Positions 1 to 10,870 of a stretch of DNA of 55,314 nt are shown piece by piece. Below the pieces are notes generated by a model. The model had not been told where the DNA came from and searched no databases. It saw nothing but the letters and a program-made list of their open reading frames with translations. The stretch comes from Candolleomyces eurysporus (lineage: Eukaryota; Basidiomycota; Agaricomycetes; Agaricales; Psathyrellaceae), in the NCBI GenBank assembly GCA_027579435.1, contig JANBPK010000964.1, positions 1 to 55,314 of the forward strand. The letters are read 5' to 3'. Position 1 is the first letter of the stretch; every line of letters begins with the position of its first letter. Made by a program: the position numbers and the translations under genes.

Positions 1-41
1 GTTACGGTCTACCATCCACCACTGTGCCAACAAAATTGTGA

Positions 42-1199
42 CGCGTCAAAAAGCACAAACNTCNGCAGCTCAAAGAACGCGAGAATGAGCGGCTCAGGAG
101 CATCATTGAGCTCCTTAAGTCCTATTCCAACGACGTGAAAGCNGGCGANGGGTGAAGAGGAACACGATCTGGCCCCTTGCTCAGATGGCGAGAACGAGCC
201 TCCAGCTGAAAGTGGCTCCGATGGTGATTTAGAGGACGCGACGAGCGACGAGGAAGAACTCCTAGAAGCGTACTGGGACGAAGATGACCTTATACATCGA
301 TGCGCGGAGTGTAATGGTGAGGTGGTCGAGTCTTTTTGCGCCTTCTGTAGTAAGGAGAACGTAAGTCGTATTTTTCTGCTATCTTTCATTCTACTTTCAA
401 GGCGAAGATCATGTGCATTGTTACCAACTGATACTATACCACACCCTTTGGTACAATGTAGTGTGTCTTGGATCCACATGACAGTCTTCCAAGAGATATG
501 ATCCAAAGCTTGTCCGAAGACAGACAAATGGTACCTCGGGGCACCACTCCTCTCTTGGACATCCACCTTTCAGGCCTCATCCTCCCTCCCAGTTATCAAG
601 ACTCCCGCACTATGGAGTACCAGCAGCTCTGTCAACGAGGCGCCACCTGGTCTATGTGCGAAACATTTGACCTTGGGTTCACCGAAGACGAAGGGATCTT
701 CGCATGGGCGAATGATTATCTATTCGAAGAGTTCTCAAGTGACGTGATGGAAGAAGGTGACGAATGGAAGATATACCTTGGCCGAAGGATTGAGCTGGAC
801 CAGGACGACGTTGACGGGGAGCATTTTATTGAGGAGCTACTGGAGGATCTTGTGCTTTTTGCACTGGAGGATTCTCGATGGAGTACGGTCAAGGAGGGTC
901 CCAACCTCTGGGTTACTCGACCCAACTTGACGGGGAGAACGGGGACTGCTCGGCCTTGGCCCGTCGTAAACGAATACGAGACGGACCATGAGACTGAGTC
1001 AGAGAATGGGAGTGCCAGTGATCCTTCGGTCAGTTCAGCCGAAGAAACGGATAACGAAGGGACTGTCGATCTCTGCCTTCATGACGTCGGCATTTCGATT
1101 GATGCCCAAGATGGGGATACGGAATGGGAGGACGACGAGTCGTCTGACGAGTCCAATGCTGGCGCAAGCAACGAGCAGGAATTTGAGACCATGGTCTGA
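42..1199 (+). CDS. Hypothetical acidic protein with CxxC motifs, 5' end incomplete
   Basis: Exon 1 ends at 360 and exon 2 runs 462-1199; the intron 361-461 has a gtaagt donor, an atgtag acceptor and phase 0. The first part is a short charged helix rich in Glu, Arg and Leu (about 66-140). An acidic stretch follows, then RCAECN and FCAFCSKENC, a Cys pattern that could bind zinc and that the intron interrupts. The C-terminal half is very acidic with no recognised domain. The frame changes by one base at about 143-153, beside Ns at 143 and 149, so a sequencing error is likely. No ATG lies upstream in frame and a stop is at 39-41, so the true start is in an exon outside the window or lost to poor sequence. 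I recall similar small basidiomycete proteins with a helical N-terminus and a CxxC pair, of unknown function. Confidence 0.6.
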
Positions 1200-1413
1200 A
1201 GAATATAGGTGAACGCCTTGAAGTGGACATGAACGACAATGACGTTGTGTGTTGTGGGGGCGCAGGAGGCTGAATAATGTCCACCACAACTGTCGGATTC
1301 CCTGAAGAGCGACGCGTTTCAGTGTTACAGTTTTTCTCGTCTAGTGAATTGTCCGTAAAAATACAATGATAGCATCGAACAGTTTGTACTCAACATAACA
1401 CAGACTCCAACAT

Positions 1414-3110
1414 TCAAGCATCACTTCTTATCTGCCCAGAACTCTGCTGATTCGTTGTTGAGCTGTCTTCTCCTGTTGAAGCACCCTCAGTCACACCGGT
1501 CGACTTGAAACTCAGGTCGGAAAGTCCGACTTCGATGGCCTCTCGCTGCGCCGCTTTGCGTACGTGAAGAACAATGCGCGTTGAAAGAACAGCGTGTATC
1601 ACACGTTGGAACCTGAACGAAGGAGAGGGAAACCGGTCAACAGCTCAGTAACTATAGTCGTAAAATGTATTTTGCTTACGCTGTGAAAAGGCCAACATAT
1701 TCTCCCTGTTCATGTTCGATTGATCAAGCAATTATAACCATAGATGTACATGTCGACGTACCGGACCTGCAGCTATGCAGATGATACTCGCGAGTGATAC
1801 CGCTTTGGGGCAAGTACAATGAGCCCCCTGCCTTCTCACACCTTAGAAAGGAAGTCTCACCGAATATGAGGATAAAGTAAATCGTCCCATCACGATACAG
1901 CGTTCGTATGAGAGGGGTACGATGATTTCGATATTTCTTGTACCCAATGACCAGCGTAATGACCATCACAACTTGAAGAACGTCAGAAACTAATGTTTCT
2001 GTTGGTCCGATGGGGAAACCCACTGATTTCGTGAAATAGGAGCATTAGGAACGCGAGAAATATTATGGGCGTCCCGCTATCCGTTAGGTAGCACCCGTTG
2101 ATAGTCGGTACTGGGGCAGGACCATCTGCGTTGAGATACATATTAGTAGGGTGACGATCCGAGTGAAAATGACATTGACTCACGTCGCCAAGTTGGTAGG
2201 GAGATCCCCAAAACGACCAAGACAGCAGCATTGATAACCTGCCATGAAATCGAATATGCTCTCAAAATTGATGATACCTTTTGACACTGACATGCGAGTG
2301 CGATTTGGACTGTGATAGACGTACCGTGTACTGAACGATGAGGTAAGTGAGAAACTTTTTGTTGCGTCCGAAGAGTCCGTACGTTCGAATGACTAGGATA
2401 GCTTCTGTAGCTGAAATACCGACGATCTGTAAGCCTGGAGCAGACTGTCGGTTAGCTATGTAGCTTCCCTGAAATATAGGATTTTTCACTAGGCCTACAT
2501 GAAGCGGCTATATCGAGCTTCCCGCACGCCTAAGAGAGAAAGAGATCAATCGGCAGGCAAGAGAAGCACGGGTTAGGCATACAAACCTCTATCGAGCTCT
2601 TCGTATTCAAATAATCTGTCAAAAATGTTGAACAAAAGGGGAACTTGGAAAGGAGCGAACATACAGGTAAGATTCAATGGCATATCGACATATGCAGAGT
2701 ATCGTGCTATCAAAAAGATAGCTTTTCCGAGGTTCCATCTTTGTGGCCAAATGAGCGATACCTAGTGAGCCTGAGATGAGTGCTCGTTCTCGCCGCAACT
2801 GACGGCGCAGGAATACCTCAAGCTCAAGTGTGTAAAGATAATCGCAAAGCTTCAACCGAGTGATAAGTAAACAACGGGTTCGAAGTAAGGAAAGGAAACG
2901 TACCAGTAGCGTAAGACTGGCAACTAGGAACAACTTCAGTCAGGTCCTGAGCCGGCTCGGCCGAGAGAGAAAGCGTACCACTCATGTACTGGGGAAGCGG
3001 CGACCAAGATGATTTCAGTCGACAGAACCAGTGGTTTAAGCAATTGGTCTGACCTGCACAACCAGCTCGCGAGCCGCCTTCTGAAATATCACTTCCGGAG
3101 GTTCGCCCAT
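1414..3110 (-). CDS. DUF6533 seven-helix membrane protein (copy D)
   Basis: Fourteen exons, read on the minus strand: 3110-3054, 2988-2979, 2923-2904, 2849-2817, 2761-2665, 2615-2587, 2529-2499, 2434-2325, 2238-2184, 2125-2024, 1971-1861, 1802-1762, 1705-1680, 1612-1414. All phases agree and give 306 residues. The spliced YMSVASLTLLLCDYLYTLEL followed by a VSLIWP segment is the DUF6533 signature at the first helices. Later hallmarks are ATEAILVIRTYGL, PLIRTLYRDGT and the tail STRIVLHVRKAA. Seven hydrophobic segments are expected, with a polar Ser/Thr-rich cytoplasmic tail. Function is unknown; the family is large in mushroom genomes and sometimes likened to receptors, which is inference. Exon 7 is 12 nt shorter than in copies A, B, C and E. 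Microexons of 10 and 20 nt follow the start exon. Confidence 0.87.
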
Positions 3111-3466
3111 GCTACTTTCGCTTTAGAGGAGTGACGGAGAAGAGGGCATGGGCATCTATTTCAAGAGACGACGGATTTCACGGTGAGCATGGACTCGTTC
3201 GACAGAAGGAGTTGGACCCCGTTGAACCCCGGTCCCTGTCAGTGCCGGCATGATAAGAGCGCCTATGTACATAAGGCCATGATTGAGCTGCGGACTGAGG
3301 GAGGGCTTTATGAAGATGATCATCAGAGCACAAGTTGAGATGAAGCCTTGTTGAAGACAGCCTGAACCTCGCTAAGATAGGTCTGATATGCCGGGTATGT
3401 CGTCAGTCACCTCGTGGAGACGCAACAAATATTGAATAAGGATCTATGTTATGCATCTCTCCAGGG
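3111..3466. other. Intergenic, upstream of DUF6533 copy D
   Basis: This stretch contains the probable promoter of copy D. I see no convincing coding exon, repeat or RNA gene in it. Confidence 0.5.
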
Positions 3467-3994
3467 TCAGATGAAGATGAATACTTCTTTGCGAACCAAG
3501 AATGCCTGGAGGACGGTGAGGCCGGAGTGGAAGGTGGATGTCAAAGCGGAAACGTTATACTCGTGAGAAGGAAATATCCATGTCGAGGACATCCGGCCTG
3601 GCATCAGGTCAATATCATTCCGAGTCCGTTTCTGATGTGATCCGACACTGTCTTCCACCTGTTGTGCTCTGAGAGAACAGCTACCGCATGATACGATGTA
3701 CATCGGCGAGCCTACAACAGATTCACAGCTTGTATTTTGGTGCGTCATCTGACCTACTGTCAACAGAGGAGCCCTGCCATTTTGCGAGCCAAGATTTGTA
3801 CTCCATAACTTCAAGCTGAGACTTGACTCTCCTCGATACCAAGTCACTTCATTCGACGCGTGAGGGATGAGGTGTTTGGATGAGTGGAACAGAGCATCGA
3901 ATTTGGCTATAGAAGCACTGATTGAAACTCGATCAGATCGGTCTATCTGCTGATAGTTGCATTGCAACCTGAACGAAGACCTTCGACGATACAT
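3467..3994 (-). CDS. Hypothetical 175-residue protein, possibly DUF6593-like
   Basis: An uninterrupted frame of 175 codons from an ATG. The middle reads NEVTWYRGESSLSLKLWSTN, a Trp/Arg-rich beta pattern that faintly recalls the small basidiomycete DUF6593 proteins, and the end is hydrophobic (WIFPSHEYN and what follows). A similar but diverged stretch (ETW...HLK...FWSTN) lies just upstream at 4090-4428 on the same strand, so the two look like old tandem copies. A frame this long could arise by chance about once in a window of this size, so the paralogous fragment is the main support. An intron near the 3' end is possible. The DUF6593 idea is a weak resemblance only. Confidence 0.35.
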   Translation of the reverse strand: MYRRRSSFRLQCNYQQIDRSDRVSISASIAKFDALFHSSKHLIPHASNEVTWYRGESSLSLKLWSTNLGSQNGRAPLLTVGQMTHQNTSCESVVGSPMYIVSCGSCSLRAQQVEDSVGSHQKRTRNDIDLMPGRMSSTWIFPSHEYNVSALTSTFHSGLTVLQAFLVRKEVFIFI

Positions 3995-4089
3995 CTTAAC
4001 TTCCGGACGGTTTGAACTAACATGCGCTGACTATGTCACTTACTAACTTAGAGTTTGCAGAACGAAATATCATTCCTGGCGCTATATCG

Positions 4090-4428
4090 CTACGACATAG
4101 CGTTCGAAGCAGATCCAAGCGTCCTTCCTGCTTCTTGCAGTGATTCTGTGGGCTCATTATCACCCTCCCTTATGTCAGGATTTGTACTCCAGAAAGCTAC
4201 CGCTGCGTTACCCTTGTGTCTTCTAGTAAATTTAAGGTGTATCTGTACCTCCCTGTGTGATGGTCGCCAAGTTTCTTCGAAATTGCGACACAGCACCGCG
4301 AGCTTTTCTTGGATCCATCGAAAGATAGATATAGAGACCAGCTTCACACTAGTGGAATAGACGAGACTGCGTGTGCCTTTACGCTGCGGTCGCTGACGGT
4401 TCATGCACATGCTTATCCATACGCCCAC
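4090..4428 (-). pseudogene. Diverged fragment related to the 3467-3994 ORF
   Basis: A 112-codon frame. Its central stretch aligns loosely with the neighbouring ORF: a Phe/Trp-rich start, then ETW, then a basic beta-like run, then FWSTNPD opposite LWSTNLG. DNA identity is visible around the codons for WSTN. Outside this core the match is lost and there is no clear start or splice model, so I treat it as a decayed tandem paralogue, or as exons of a larger gene I cannot assemble. Confidence 0.25.
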
Positions 4429-4599
4429 ACCACCGGAAATCGAGTCTTTGTTTAAGTGCTACCCGACCTCATCCTGGAGATAAACATGAAAATAAACAGG
4501 GCGGAGGCCTACCACGGTTCGTAAATTGCAGATGACAGAAGCCATGGTTGAATTATCCTTGCTCTTGGCAGCGTCATCGCGGGAGAGCTGGGCCAGTTC

Positions 4600-5416
4600 C
4601 TATACTGGGACAGCTGTCGTTGCCGTTGGCTCCGGAGCCGCCATTTGGTCTGTTGGGTCCTGGGCCGTTCCTTGCGTTAAGGCGGGCGGATGAGTGGACG
4701 TATATGTAGAGAAGCTAGCTGACTCGGAGAAGTTTGAGTTAGAAGCTTTCCGTCCTCCAACAACTCCTCCAACAACCGCTGCAACGACTGCTAGCACGCT
4801 GACCACGCAAATGATAACGATAAACTTCCGTGTTTTGTAAGAAGGTGAGTTGGTTGTCGGCGTTGTGCTAATATCAGCGGTAGTTGTGCCAGCGCCAGTG
4901 CTCGAGTCAGTGGAAAGTGCGGCACCCTTCTCGAGGTCACCGATTACTGCAGGGCTTTTCGAGTCTGGGGTAGGTGCGAAACGGGTTTGTTTGTCTCCCG
5001 ATGGGCGCCTCTTCGGCTCGAGTTTGGTAGCCATAACCTTGGGCTGCTGCTGGTTGAGTATGCTCACATCGTAGCCGTAATTGCCCTGTTATTTCGCCGA
5101 CCGTAAAAGTATAAGTAAGTCCTATGGAGCTGTGGCTATAGATTCGGGTTAAGACGACACATACAATCGGTGAAGCAGGTGAAGGATTGCCGGCATTATC
5201 GCGGATTTGTCCGCTGGGAGGACCCTACGAGAACATTTGAAGAATAAATGAAGCGATAAACTTCGAGGGTTTAGCGTAAAGGACTCACGATGTCATCCGG
5301 GTCGGAACCTCGTCCATCCTGAGGCACTTGCTATCGGTAGGAGTTTGAGAAGAGGGTTGATGATCAGTGTTAATGGTCCTCACCGAATACAGCTGTTCTG
5401 GAGACCAATGAGCCAT
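4600..5416 (-). CDS. Small single-pass membrane protein, Ser/Thr-rich (S1)
   Basis: Four exons on the minus strand, all phase 0: 5416-5384, 5330-5289, 5224-5165 and 5085-4600, giving 206 residues. The N-terminal half is polar and probably cytosolic. It contains GYDVSILNQQ and a DLEKG motif, both shared with the genes at 6319 and 8181. A basic stop (YKTRK) precedes one hydrophobic helix ending in AAVVGGVVGGRK, followed by a Ser/Thr/Pro-rich tail of about 50 residues that would be a glycosylated outer stalk. There is no signal peptide, so the helix is probably a signal anchor. A longer frame starting at GTG 5067 was replaced by this spliced model because every junction has consensus splice sites and matching phase. 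Function unknown. Confidence 0.7.
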
Positions 5417-6318
5417 CTTCTAATTCACAGAGAAAACAGAGTCAGGAGTCTTGGGGATGGAGAGTGGACTGAGTGAGCCCCCCAGCGAACGTGAAGGGAT
5501 GGGTGATAGACATAGGTAAGTCGCCCATTGAGCACTAGACTAAGATGCAGCATTTCATTCTGCACGTCGAGCGAACGCAGTCATATAACCTTTCTAGAGA
5601 TTATCACTTGGCACATCCAAAAGCGGTGGCTTCATTCATTCGAGGGTCAAGGTCCCATTGTCCGTCCCTGGACGGGTTAGAGCTTGACTCCAGCGCCGAG
5701 TATTGATCTTAAGGATCATTGAGACCACTCGGCTTGAGGTCTGCCACGAAGCGGAGGGGAAGAGTGCAAGGCAGAGATCGAGAGCCGGGCGCTTGCCAGA
5801 TAGGTCGGGACATGTTTGGTTGCCGGATGTACTGCCACGGTCCCTCAAGCTCCTCATTGGCACCAGTGGCACCGTGGGCACCGTGACATCGTCCTGGGTT
5901 CATTCGTGTGGCAACGTGCTCCGCAGGTGCGGGGAATGGGGAGGGACTGAAAGCTGTTAGGAATCGAGATACTCATTTTCCTCAAAACTCGTTTTTCGAG
6001 GTTTGTTTACTTTTGAACACAAAACGAGCTGCGGGTAAACCGTAAGCTTCGGGCAAGACGGTCGTTCGACATCGAGCCTAGTTTGGTATGGTTGTCAACG
6101 GTCGCCGTGTGTTCAGCTCCAAAACTAACGATGTTGGCCTCCAGTCGTCAAGCCCCTAGAATTCAAAATAATGAGTACAGCACTGAATTATATTCATTCA
6201 TAAGTTTAGACAAAAGTTGAAAGTATAGATCAGTGTTCCACGGGGATCTTGTAAAACATGAAATGGTAAGTACAGATAGATCAAAAATTCGTGAGGAGGT
6301 CCATCAAAGCACGAAGTA
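5417..6318. other. Intergenic between two tandem membrane-protein genes
   Basis: This holds the promoter of S1 and the 3' flank of the 6319 gene. Short chance frames on both strands at 5636-5960 overlap one another and show no splice-supported or family-like content. A small run of imperfect GGCACCGTG-type repeats is seen near 5858-5888. No RNA gene recognised. Confidence 0.45.
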
Positions 6319-7197
6319 TCAACCGACAGGTACACCGTGAAAGGGTATAAAGATAGATACTCCAGAAACTAGCCCACCCACGATGCCATGATAGACCCTC
6401 GTCAATCCAACCATCGACGCAAAGGGGGAAGCCCCCGAAATCGTAGGCCGGCTATTCTCCGCCGTTCCCGTTCCCGCGCCCGGAAGGCCAGTGAAGGTCG
6501 TTAAACCGCCCAGAGCAGTCCCTGTATCTGGACCTTGTTGTCCATCACCAGTGGTGCCCTGTCCATTATCGGAGTCCGGCGGAGGACTCGAGCCTTGCGT
6601 CACGCTTGGCGGAGGAGCAGAACTCGAAGTCGTCGCGGAGGCTGGCTCTGTTTCTGGAGTTGAAGGGGACTTCTTCCGTCCGCCAACGACGCCTCCAACG
6701 ACTGCTGCAACAATAACAGCGACGAGAACTCCGCCAATGATCAAGAGGCCTTTCTTGGTTCTGTAGAACGGTTTGGATTTAGTGGGAATGGCGATAGGTG
6801 TCGCCCTGGCTGAAGCTGGTCGTCCAGGTTTAGGGGCAACTGCGCCAGGCGCGACGACGCCCTTTTCGACGTCGCGGTCGATNAGGGCTCCCCGGACCTG
6901 GGGTAGGCGAGGAGGCTTGCCGAGGTGTAGATGAGCGCGGTTTTTCTGGTTTGGGTTCTGGTTGGTTTAGGAGAGTTGGGTCGTAGCCTTCCTGTTATTC
7001 ACGTGAGGATAAGTGGAATGTTTGGTAGATGGAAACGTAAAGTGGAATGAATGGGCGAAAATCAAGGGCCCCCTGCCAGATCGAACGCGAAATGGGTTAC
7101 AAAAAGTATGAGTTCTCACCTGCAACGCCCTCCTGTCAGGTTTCGGGGCTGAGCTTAGCAGATGCTCGTCGTAGTCATGACCTCCAGCCGATGCCAT
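6319..7197 (-). CDS. Small single-pass membrane protein, Ser/Thr/Pro-rich (S2)
   Basis: Two exons on the minus strand, 7197-7120 and 6991-6319, joined in phase 0 by a gtgaga donor and an aacag acceptor; 249 residues. The N at 6883 must be dropped to keep the frame, which then reads through DVEKGVVAPGAV, matching the DLEKG motif of S1. Exon 2 begins EGYDPTLLNQ, equivalent to GYDVSILNQ in S1. A basic segment precedes the membrane helix VAVIVAAVVGGVVGGRKK, then a long Ser/Thr/Pro/Gly-rich tail ends in a moderately hydrophobic stretch (GGLVSGVSIFIPFHGV). The tail could be an outer stalk; the hydrophobic end could signal a lipid anchor or a second helix. S1 and S2 are tandem paralogues. Function unknown. 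Confidence 0.75.
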
Positions 7198-7370
7198 GTC
7201 TTATACTACGATACGGTATGCCCTGGTGAATGAGCGCCCAAAATGTTACGATTTCACAGGTCTTGGGTATGTGGTTCTTGTGCCACCAGTGGTAGCCTAT
7301 TTACAACCTGCGAGCGGATATATCCTGTCCAGAAACGTGGCCTAGCAACGCTGGACAATGAGCGGAGGGC

Positions 7371-7409
7371 CAAAGAGAGGAGAGGAGGGGGAGGAGGGGA
7401 GGAGGGGGA
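7371..7409. repeat. Purine-only G/A low-complexity tract
   Basis: About 39 nt made almost wholly of GAGG/GGGA units on the plus strand, in the promoter-side region upstream of S2. Such tracts can form triplex or G-rich structures; here it may also be simple slippage sequence. Confidence 0.8.
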
Positions 7410-8180
7410 CAACAAGCTAGAGTTGCCTGCGGACCATTCCCACCGCAAGAAACGTGCCGAATGAGGGAGTGGCGCAGCCGGGCTGTGCCCCGACAAGCAC
7501 GCAGTTTGGCCCTTTGGGAGGGCGCCCGTCGGGCCGACGGCCATTACGCGCCGTGATGACCGACTAGTACTGACAAGCATGTGATGACCCAAACATGCCA
7601 CTTGCTTTGACCTTCATCCTTTAAATTCTGTCAAGTAAACTGAGCATCTACAATACGAGCCCACCCCGGATCGACGGTAGACCTCGAGCATTCAAGTTGA
7701 AAGGAATAAGGAAGGAAGAGTCACTCCTTCCTGACGGTCAACGCGACACCCATTCCATGACTTAGATGAGGCCTCAAACTCTCGAACGTCATTTTGTCTA
7801 ACTGTTTTTGTGCAGAATGAAATGTTCCATCCGTCTACAGACGAGCATCCTCTGTTGTTCAGGTACATCTATCTTGCTCTTGGGCTAGCTCCGTTTCTAG
7901 TTATATCAAGAAGCGTCGAGCTTTTTTACCCGAGTATCGGGTCCATATAGCTCTTATGAACAAATTCGGGATGCTGCCTACCCAGCTGATACCGTAGGTC
8001 CTCTATACAGAATTAATTGTCTGTCTTCCCATCCCTTTCTACTAAAGCAGAGTCAGTGTGTAGACATACAAGACTGTGCAGACCCCAAGGAATCTTATAA
8101 CAAGTCACCATCTGGACGGAGGTAACCTGTCTCAGGGAATGATGTCGGGTTGCACTCCAGCACCTATTCTCATATGTTCC
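7410..8180. other. Intergenic
   Basis: No gene could be supported here. Frames on both strands near 7243-7601 overlap the purine tract and look compositional. The right end is the presumed promoter of the broken gene at 8181. Confidence 0.45.
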
Positions 8181-8826
8181 ATGGAAGGCCAGAGAGTTTA
8201 CGACACCGCCATCCTTGATCAACAGTAGCCCAAATCGAACAGGCGCTCGACCGGGCCCAAAGAGATCTAATTCGCACCCTAGGCTCTAACCAGTCCACGA
8301 GCTTAGTGTACCGCGACCTCGAAGGGGATGCTGGAGTCCCTTCTCCCATCGCTGCCTCAAGCGGCTCAACCGCCTCGGATGAAGATGAAATCCTCTTCAG
8401 TACCATTCCGCCAAAAAAATCCAAGCGCATGTACAAAACCAGGAGTTTTCATCACGGTGTGCATCTTGACCATCGTCGGCGCAGCAACCGCTGGAGGCGT
8501 CTTCGGCACACGAAGTCAGCGACGCCCACGGACAATGATATTGTGCATCCCAACCTCCATGCAAGGCACAGCAGGTCCGACCGAATCAGGTCTTCCAGGT
8601 GATCCAACCTTTGAGATCTTCTCAACGAGTGGACGGCCTTCGACAAACACGGTGCTTCGGACAGAGACAGGACTTCCAAGCATGACCCCTCACGCCAACA
8701 GTGACCGTGACGGTGTCCAATTCTAGGGCTCCGGCGCAGACTACCCCAGCGCTGCTTGTTGTGACCATAACAGCTTCCCCAGGGTACCTGTTTGTGCCTC
8801 TTAACCCACACCAAGACAAGAAATGA
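8181..8826 (+). pseudogene. Broken third copy of the S1/S2 membrane-protein family
   Basis: Three frames must be joined to recover a family-like protein. The first (from ATG 8181) gives VYDTAILDQQ, equal to GYDVSILNQQ of S1, and then hits TAG at 8226. A second frame covers about 8227-8441 with YRDLEGDAG, the counterpart of DLEKG, ending at MYKTR. A third supplies the membrane helix (VFITVCILTIVGAATAGGVF) and a Ser/Thr stalk. A further shift near 8690 would restore TPTVTVTVSNS and run to TGA at 8824-8826. No N lies nearby, so true decay is likelier than base-calling error, though missed introns could explain one shift. Confidence 0.55.
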
Positions 8827-9097
8827 TTCTTGATGATGATTGTACCAGCGTTTGGTCGACGACACGGTCACTTCAGTGGCTATACAAAAAGCATGCTCCA
8901 ACTGCTGCTATCAGATCCCGTAGACGAGCGCACGTTCGACTGGGAGACGCACTGCACGTAACGGTAACCGTTGCAGCAGACAACCCTATCTAAAACCGAC
9001 ATCATAGCATCCTCGCAGCGCTGTAGAGAGGGGAGATATATAAAGACACTTGGACAGTATTAAGAACACGTTGAAACTTTACAACTCCACCAAGGCA

Positions 9098-10226
9098 ATG
9101 TCAGCCAGCAGCTTAAGCTTGATACCAGCCTGGGTTGCGATCGCTGGCCTTTCTCTTTGCGTCGTCATATCTGCGATATCCTGGGCGCTTCTTGTCAGAC
9201 GTCGTAGGCGGGCGACCGCTCCAAGTGAGTCTTACGCCGACCGTTGGTACCCGCTTAGGTACTAAGCAAAATACTGACCTTGCATTTGCAGCGCAGCGCA
9301 TGGGCACGGATACGGGGCACACTATCCGACGCAGAGATACGGAGTCAGGCGTCGCGCCGCCAAGATACGAAGACAGAGAAAGATACCAACAAGTCAACCC
9401 CAAAGATCTCGTTTTGTACGATAGCCCTTCCGCCTTTGCCCTCGTCTCCTCTATCCCCGCTGCTCCCTCCGCGTTCCGGCGTGATGGTGCCTTGACCAGC
9501 CTAGCGGCGGGAGACGTGTCCTCGTTGAGCCTCCTTGACAGGATGCAGAAGGTCCAACAGTTGGTCAACTTACTCAATGAACTAATGGCTGCAGCGCCTC
9601 CCGGAGGGTACCCATCCGACTCCCTGGAGATGATGAAGATAGCGCAAGCGAGGAAAGATATTGCTGCATTACTAGAGTCGAAGGGCTCTTCTAGAGAAGG
9701 ACGAAGACCAGATAGCGAGCTGGGCAGCTCAGCACACCAGGAACCGGGTATACATATCCCGTTGGAATATCCGGCAGACCAAGGGTCTGACCGAAGCGCC
9801 AGAGCGCCTCTTCATGAACGGATGCTCCAAATCCAGCAGCTATTATCCCAACTATATGACCTCACGTCTGTGGACGTTCGTGATCCATCGGGGGAGAGAC
9901 AAGCCGAGGTCAAGCAGATGCGAGCCCAGATTGCAAGCCTGATGGACGACAATTCCACCGTCGTCGACGATAGGTTGGAGGGATCTAACCGAGGGCCAGT
10001 CATGATCCGGTCTCCAGGGCCTGCTCATTTCGGTACATTCGGAAGCGACAGAGTACAGCTTCCGGGGGTGACGTCAATTTCATTACAGAGCGATGGTTGT
10101 GGACAGGATGGTGCGAGGAAGTCAGGGGAGAAGCTGCCTCCGTCGTATTCTGCTGCAGTCAGCACATCATCAGACAGGCGCACTGAAATGCTGTCACCGT
10201 TCGTTGAGACCTTGGTGACTCAGTAG
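9098..10226 (+). CDS. Single-pass membrane protein with two PPxY motifs and heptad repeats (G1)
   Basis: Exons 9098-9224 and 9292-10226, phase 1, 353 residues. The start ATG 9098 is the first in frame. A short outer N-terminus leads into a helix at residues 10-33, then a basic stop RRRRR. The cytosolic part has PPRY at 65-68 and PPSY at 325-328, motifs that bind WW domains. Between them are two amphipathic helical units, each shaped RM..(V/I)QQL..LL..L followed by a basic IA.LM helix; the first carries SLEMMKI. Paralogues G2 and G3 keep the helix, an N-side PxY-type motif, SLEMMKI or SVEMVKI and the C-terminal PPxY. Membrane-anchored PPxY proteins often act as adaptors for Rsp5/Nedd4 ubiquitin ligases; that role is inference. 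No Pfam family recognised. Confidence 0.8.
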
Positions 10227-10870
10227 CACTTGTCCAATTCTTTAGAATGTAATGGAAGCTCTTGGTGGAATATTTCGCCTCGAGAGCGGGAGGACAACAG
10301 AAGAATACTACGAGAAGGAAATTTAAACTTTTAAAGTGCGTGGGTGGCTATCTCCCCGGCAACCGAAGGGTTGCCGACTCTACATAGAAGTCTCACACCG
10401 AAGCGCCAGACGGCAACTCGGAAATGGCACTTGACATCTGCCAAATTGCGCAAGATTTTCCGACACTTCGACCGAGCGCATCTAAAACTGTCATATCCCT
10501 TCAGAGGAGAAGAGGACACTTTCAACAACTCCCCTCGAAGGATGAAGCTAGCCGCTGATTATGTCCGTGGGTCCACTTTCAGGGAAGCCTTAGGCAGCTC
10601 CGAACAAGTTTGCTGTCAATGTGCTAAATTCAAGATTCAAGAATCTATTAACGTTCCGCATTCTCCGCTGGCAACTGAAACTTGACAACCCAATTCACTT
10701 CTCGGCTTCCTTTGGAATGTTGAACCTTTACATATACCATGCACTTCTACGTGTGCAAGTTCCCTCACCACCCATCTTGGAACCAACGCTGAAGACGAGT
10801 GCCTATGTCTGAGGCTGTTGAAGGCGTCGTTCCGATTGGGTTTGCGCCCACTCTCGTTAAGGTGAGATCG
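9745..10870 (+). repeat. Segmental duplication, unit 1
   Basis: The 3' part of G1, the spacer and the first exon of DUF6533 copy A align in the same order with 13165-14215. Shared landmarks are the stretch encoding GPAHFGTFGSDRVQ, the post-stop sequence around aatatttcgc, the GTGTGGG/GGCAACC segment near 10340, and the promoter of the DUF6533 gene. Identity is patchy, suggesting an old event followed by drift on the pseudogene side. Confidence 0.75.
10227..10804 (+). promoter_or_regulatory. Spacer and upstream region of DUF6533 copy A
   Basis: A gene-free spacer. Its right end (about 10690-10804) is conserved upstream of copy B (14030-14155), copy C (16010-16136) and the relic (12720-12813). 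The best-kept block is an acctttacat-like stretch followed by accatgcac and, in copies A and B, acgtgtgca (10733-10758). Conservation in front of every copy, including the relic, marks it as the shared promoter, or as simple leftover from duplication. Confidence 0.55.

Noticed and set aside
4850..5074. Plus-strand frame antisense to S1
   Set aside because: A shadow of the spliced minus-strand gene, with no independent support.
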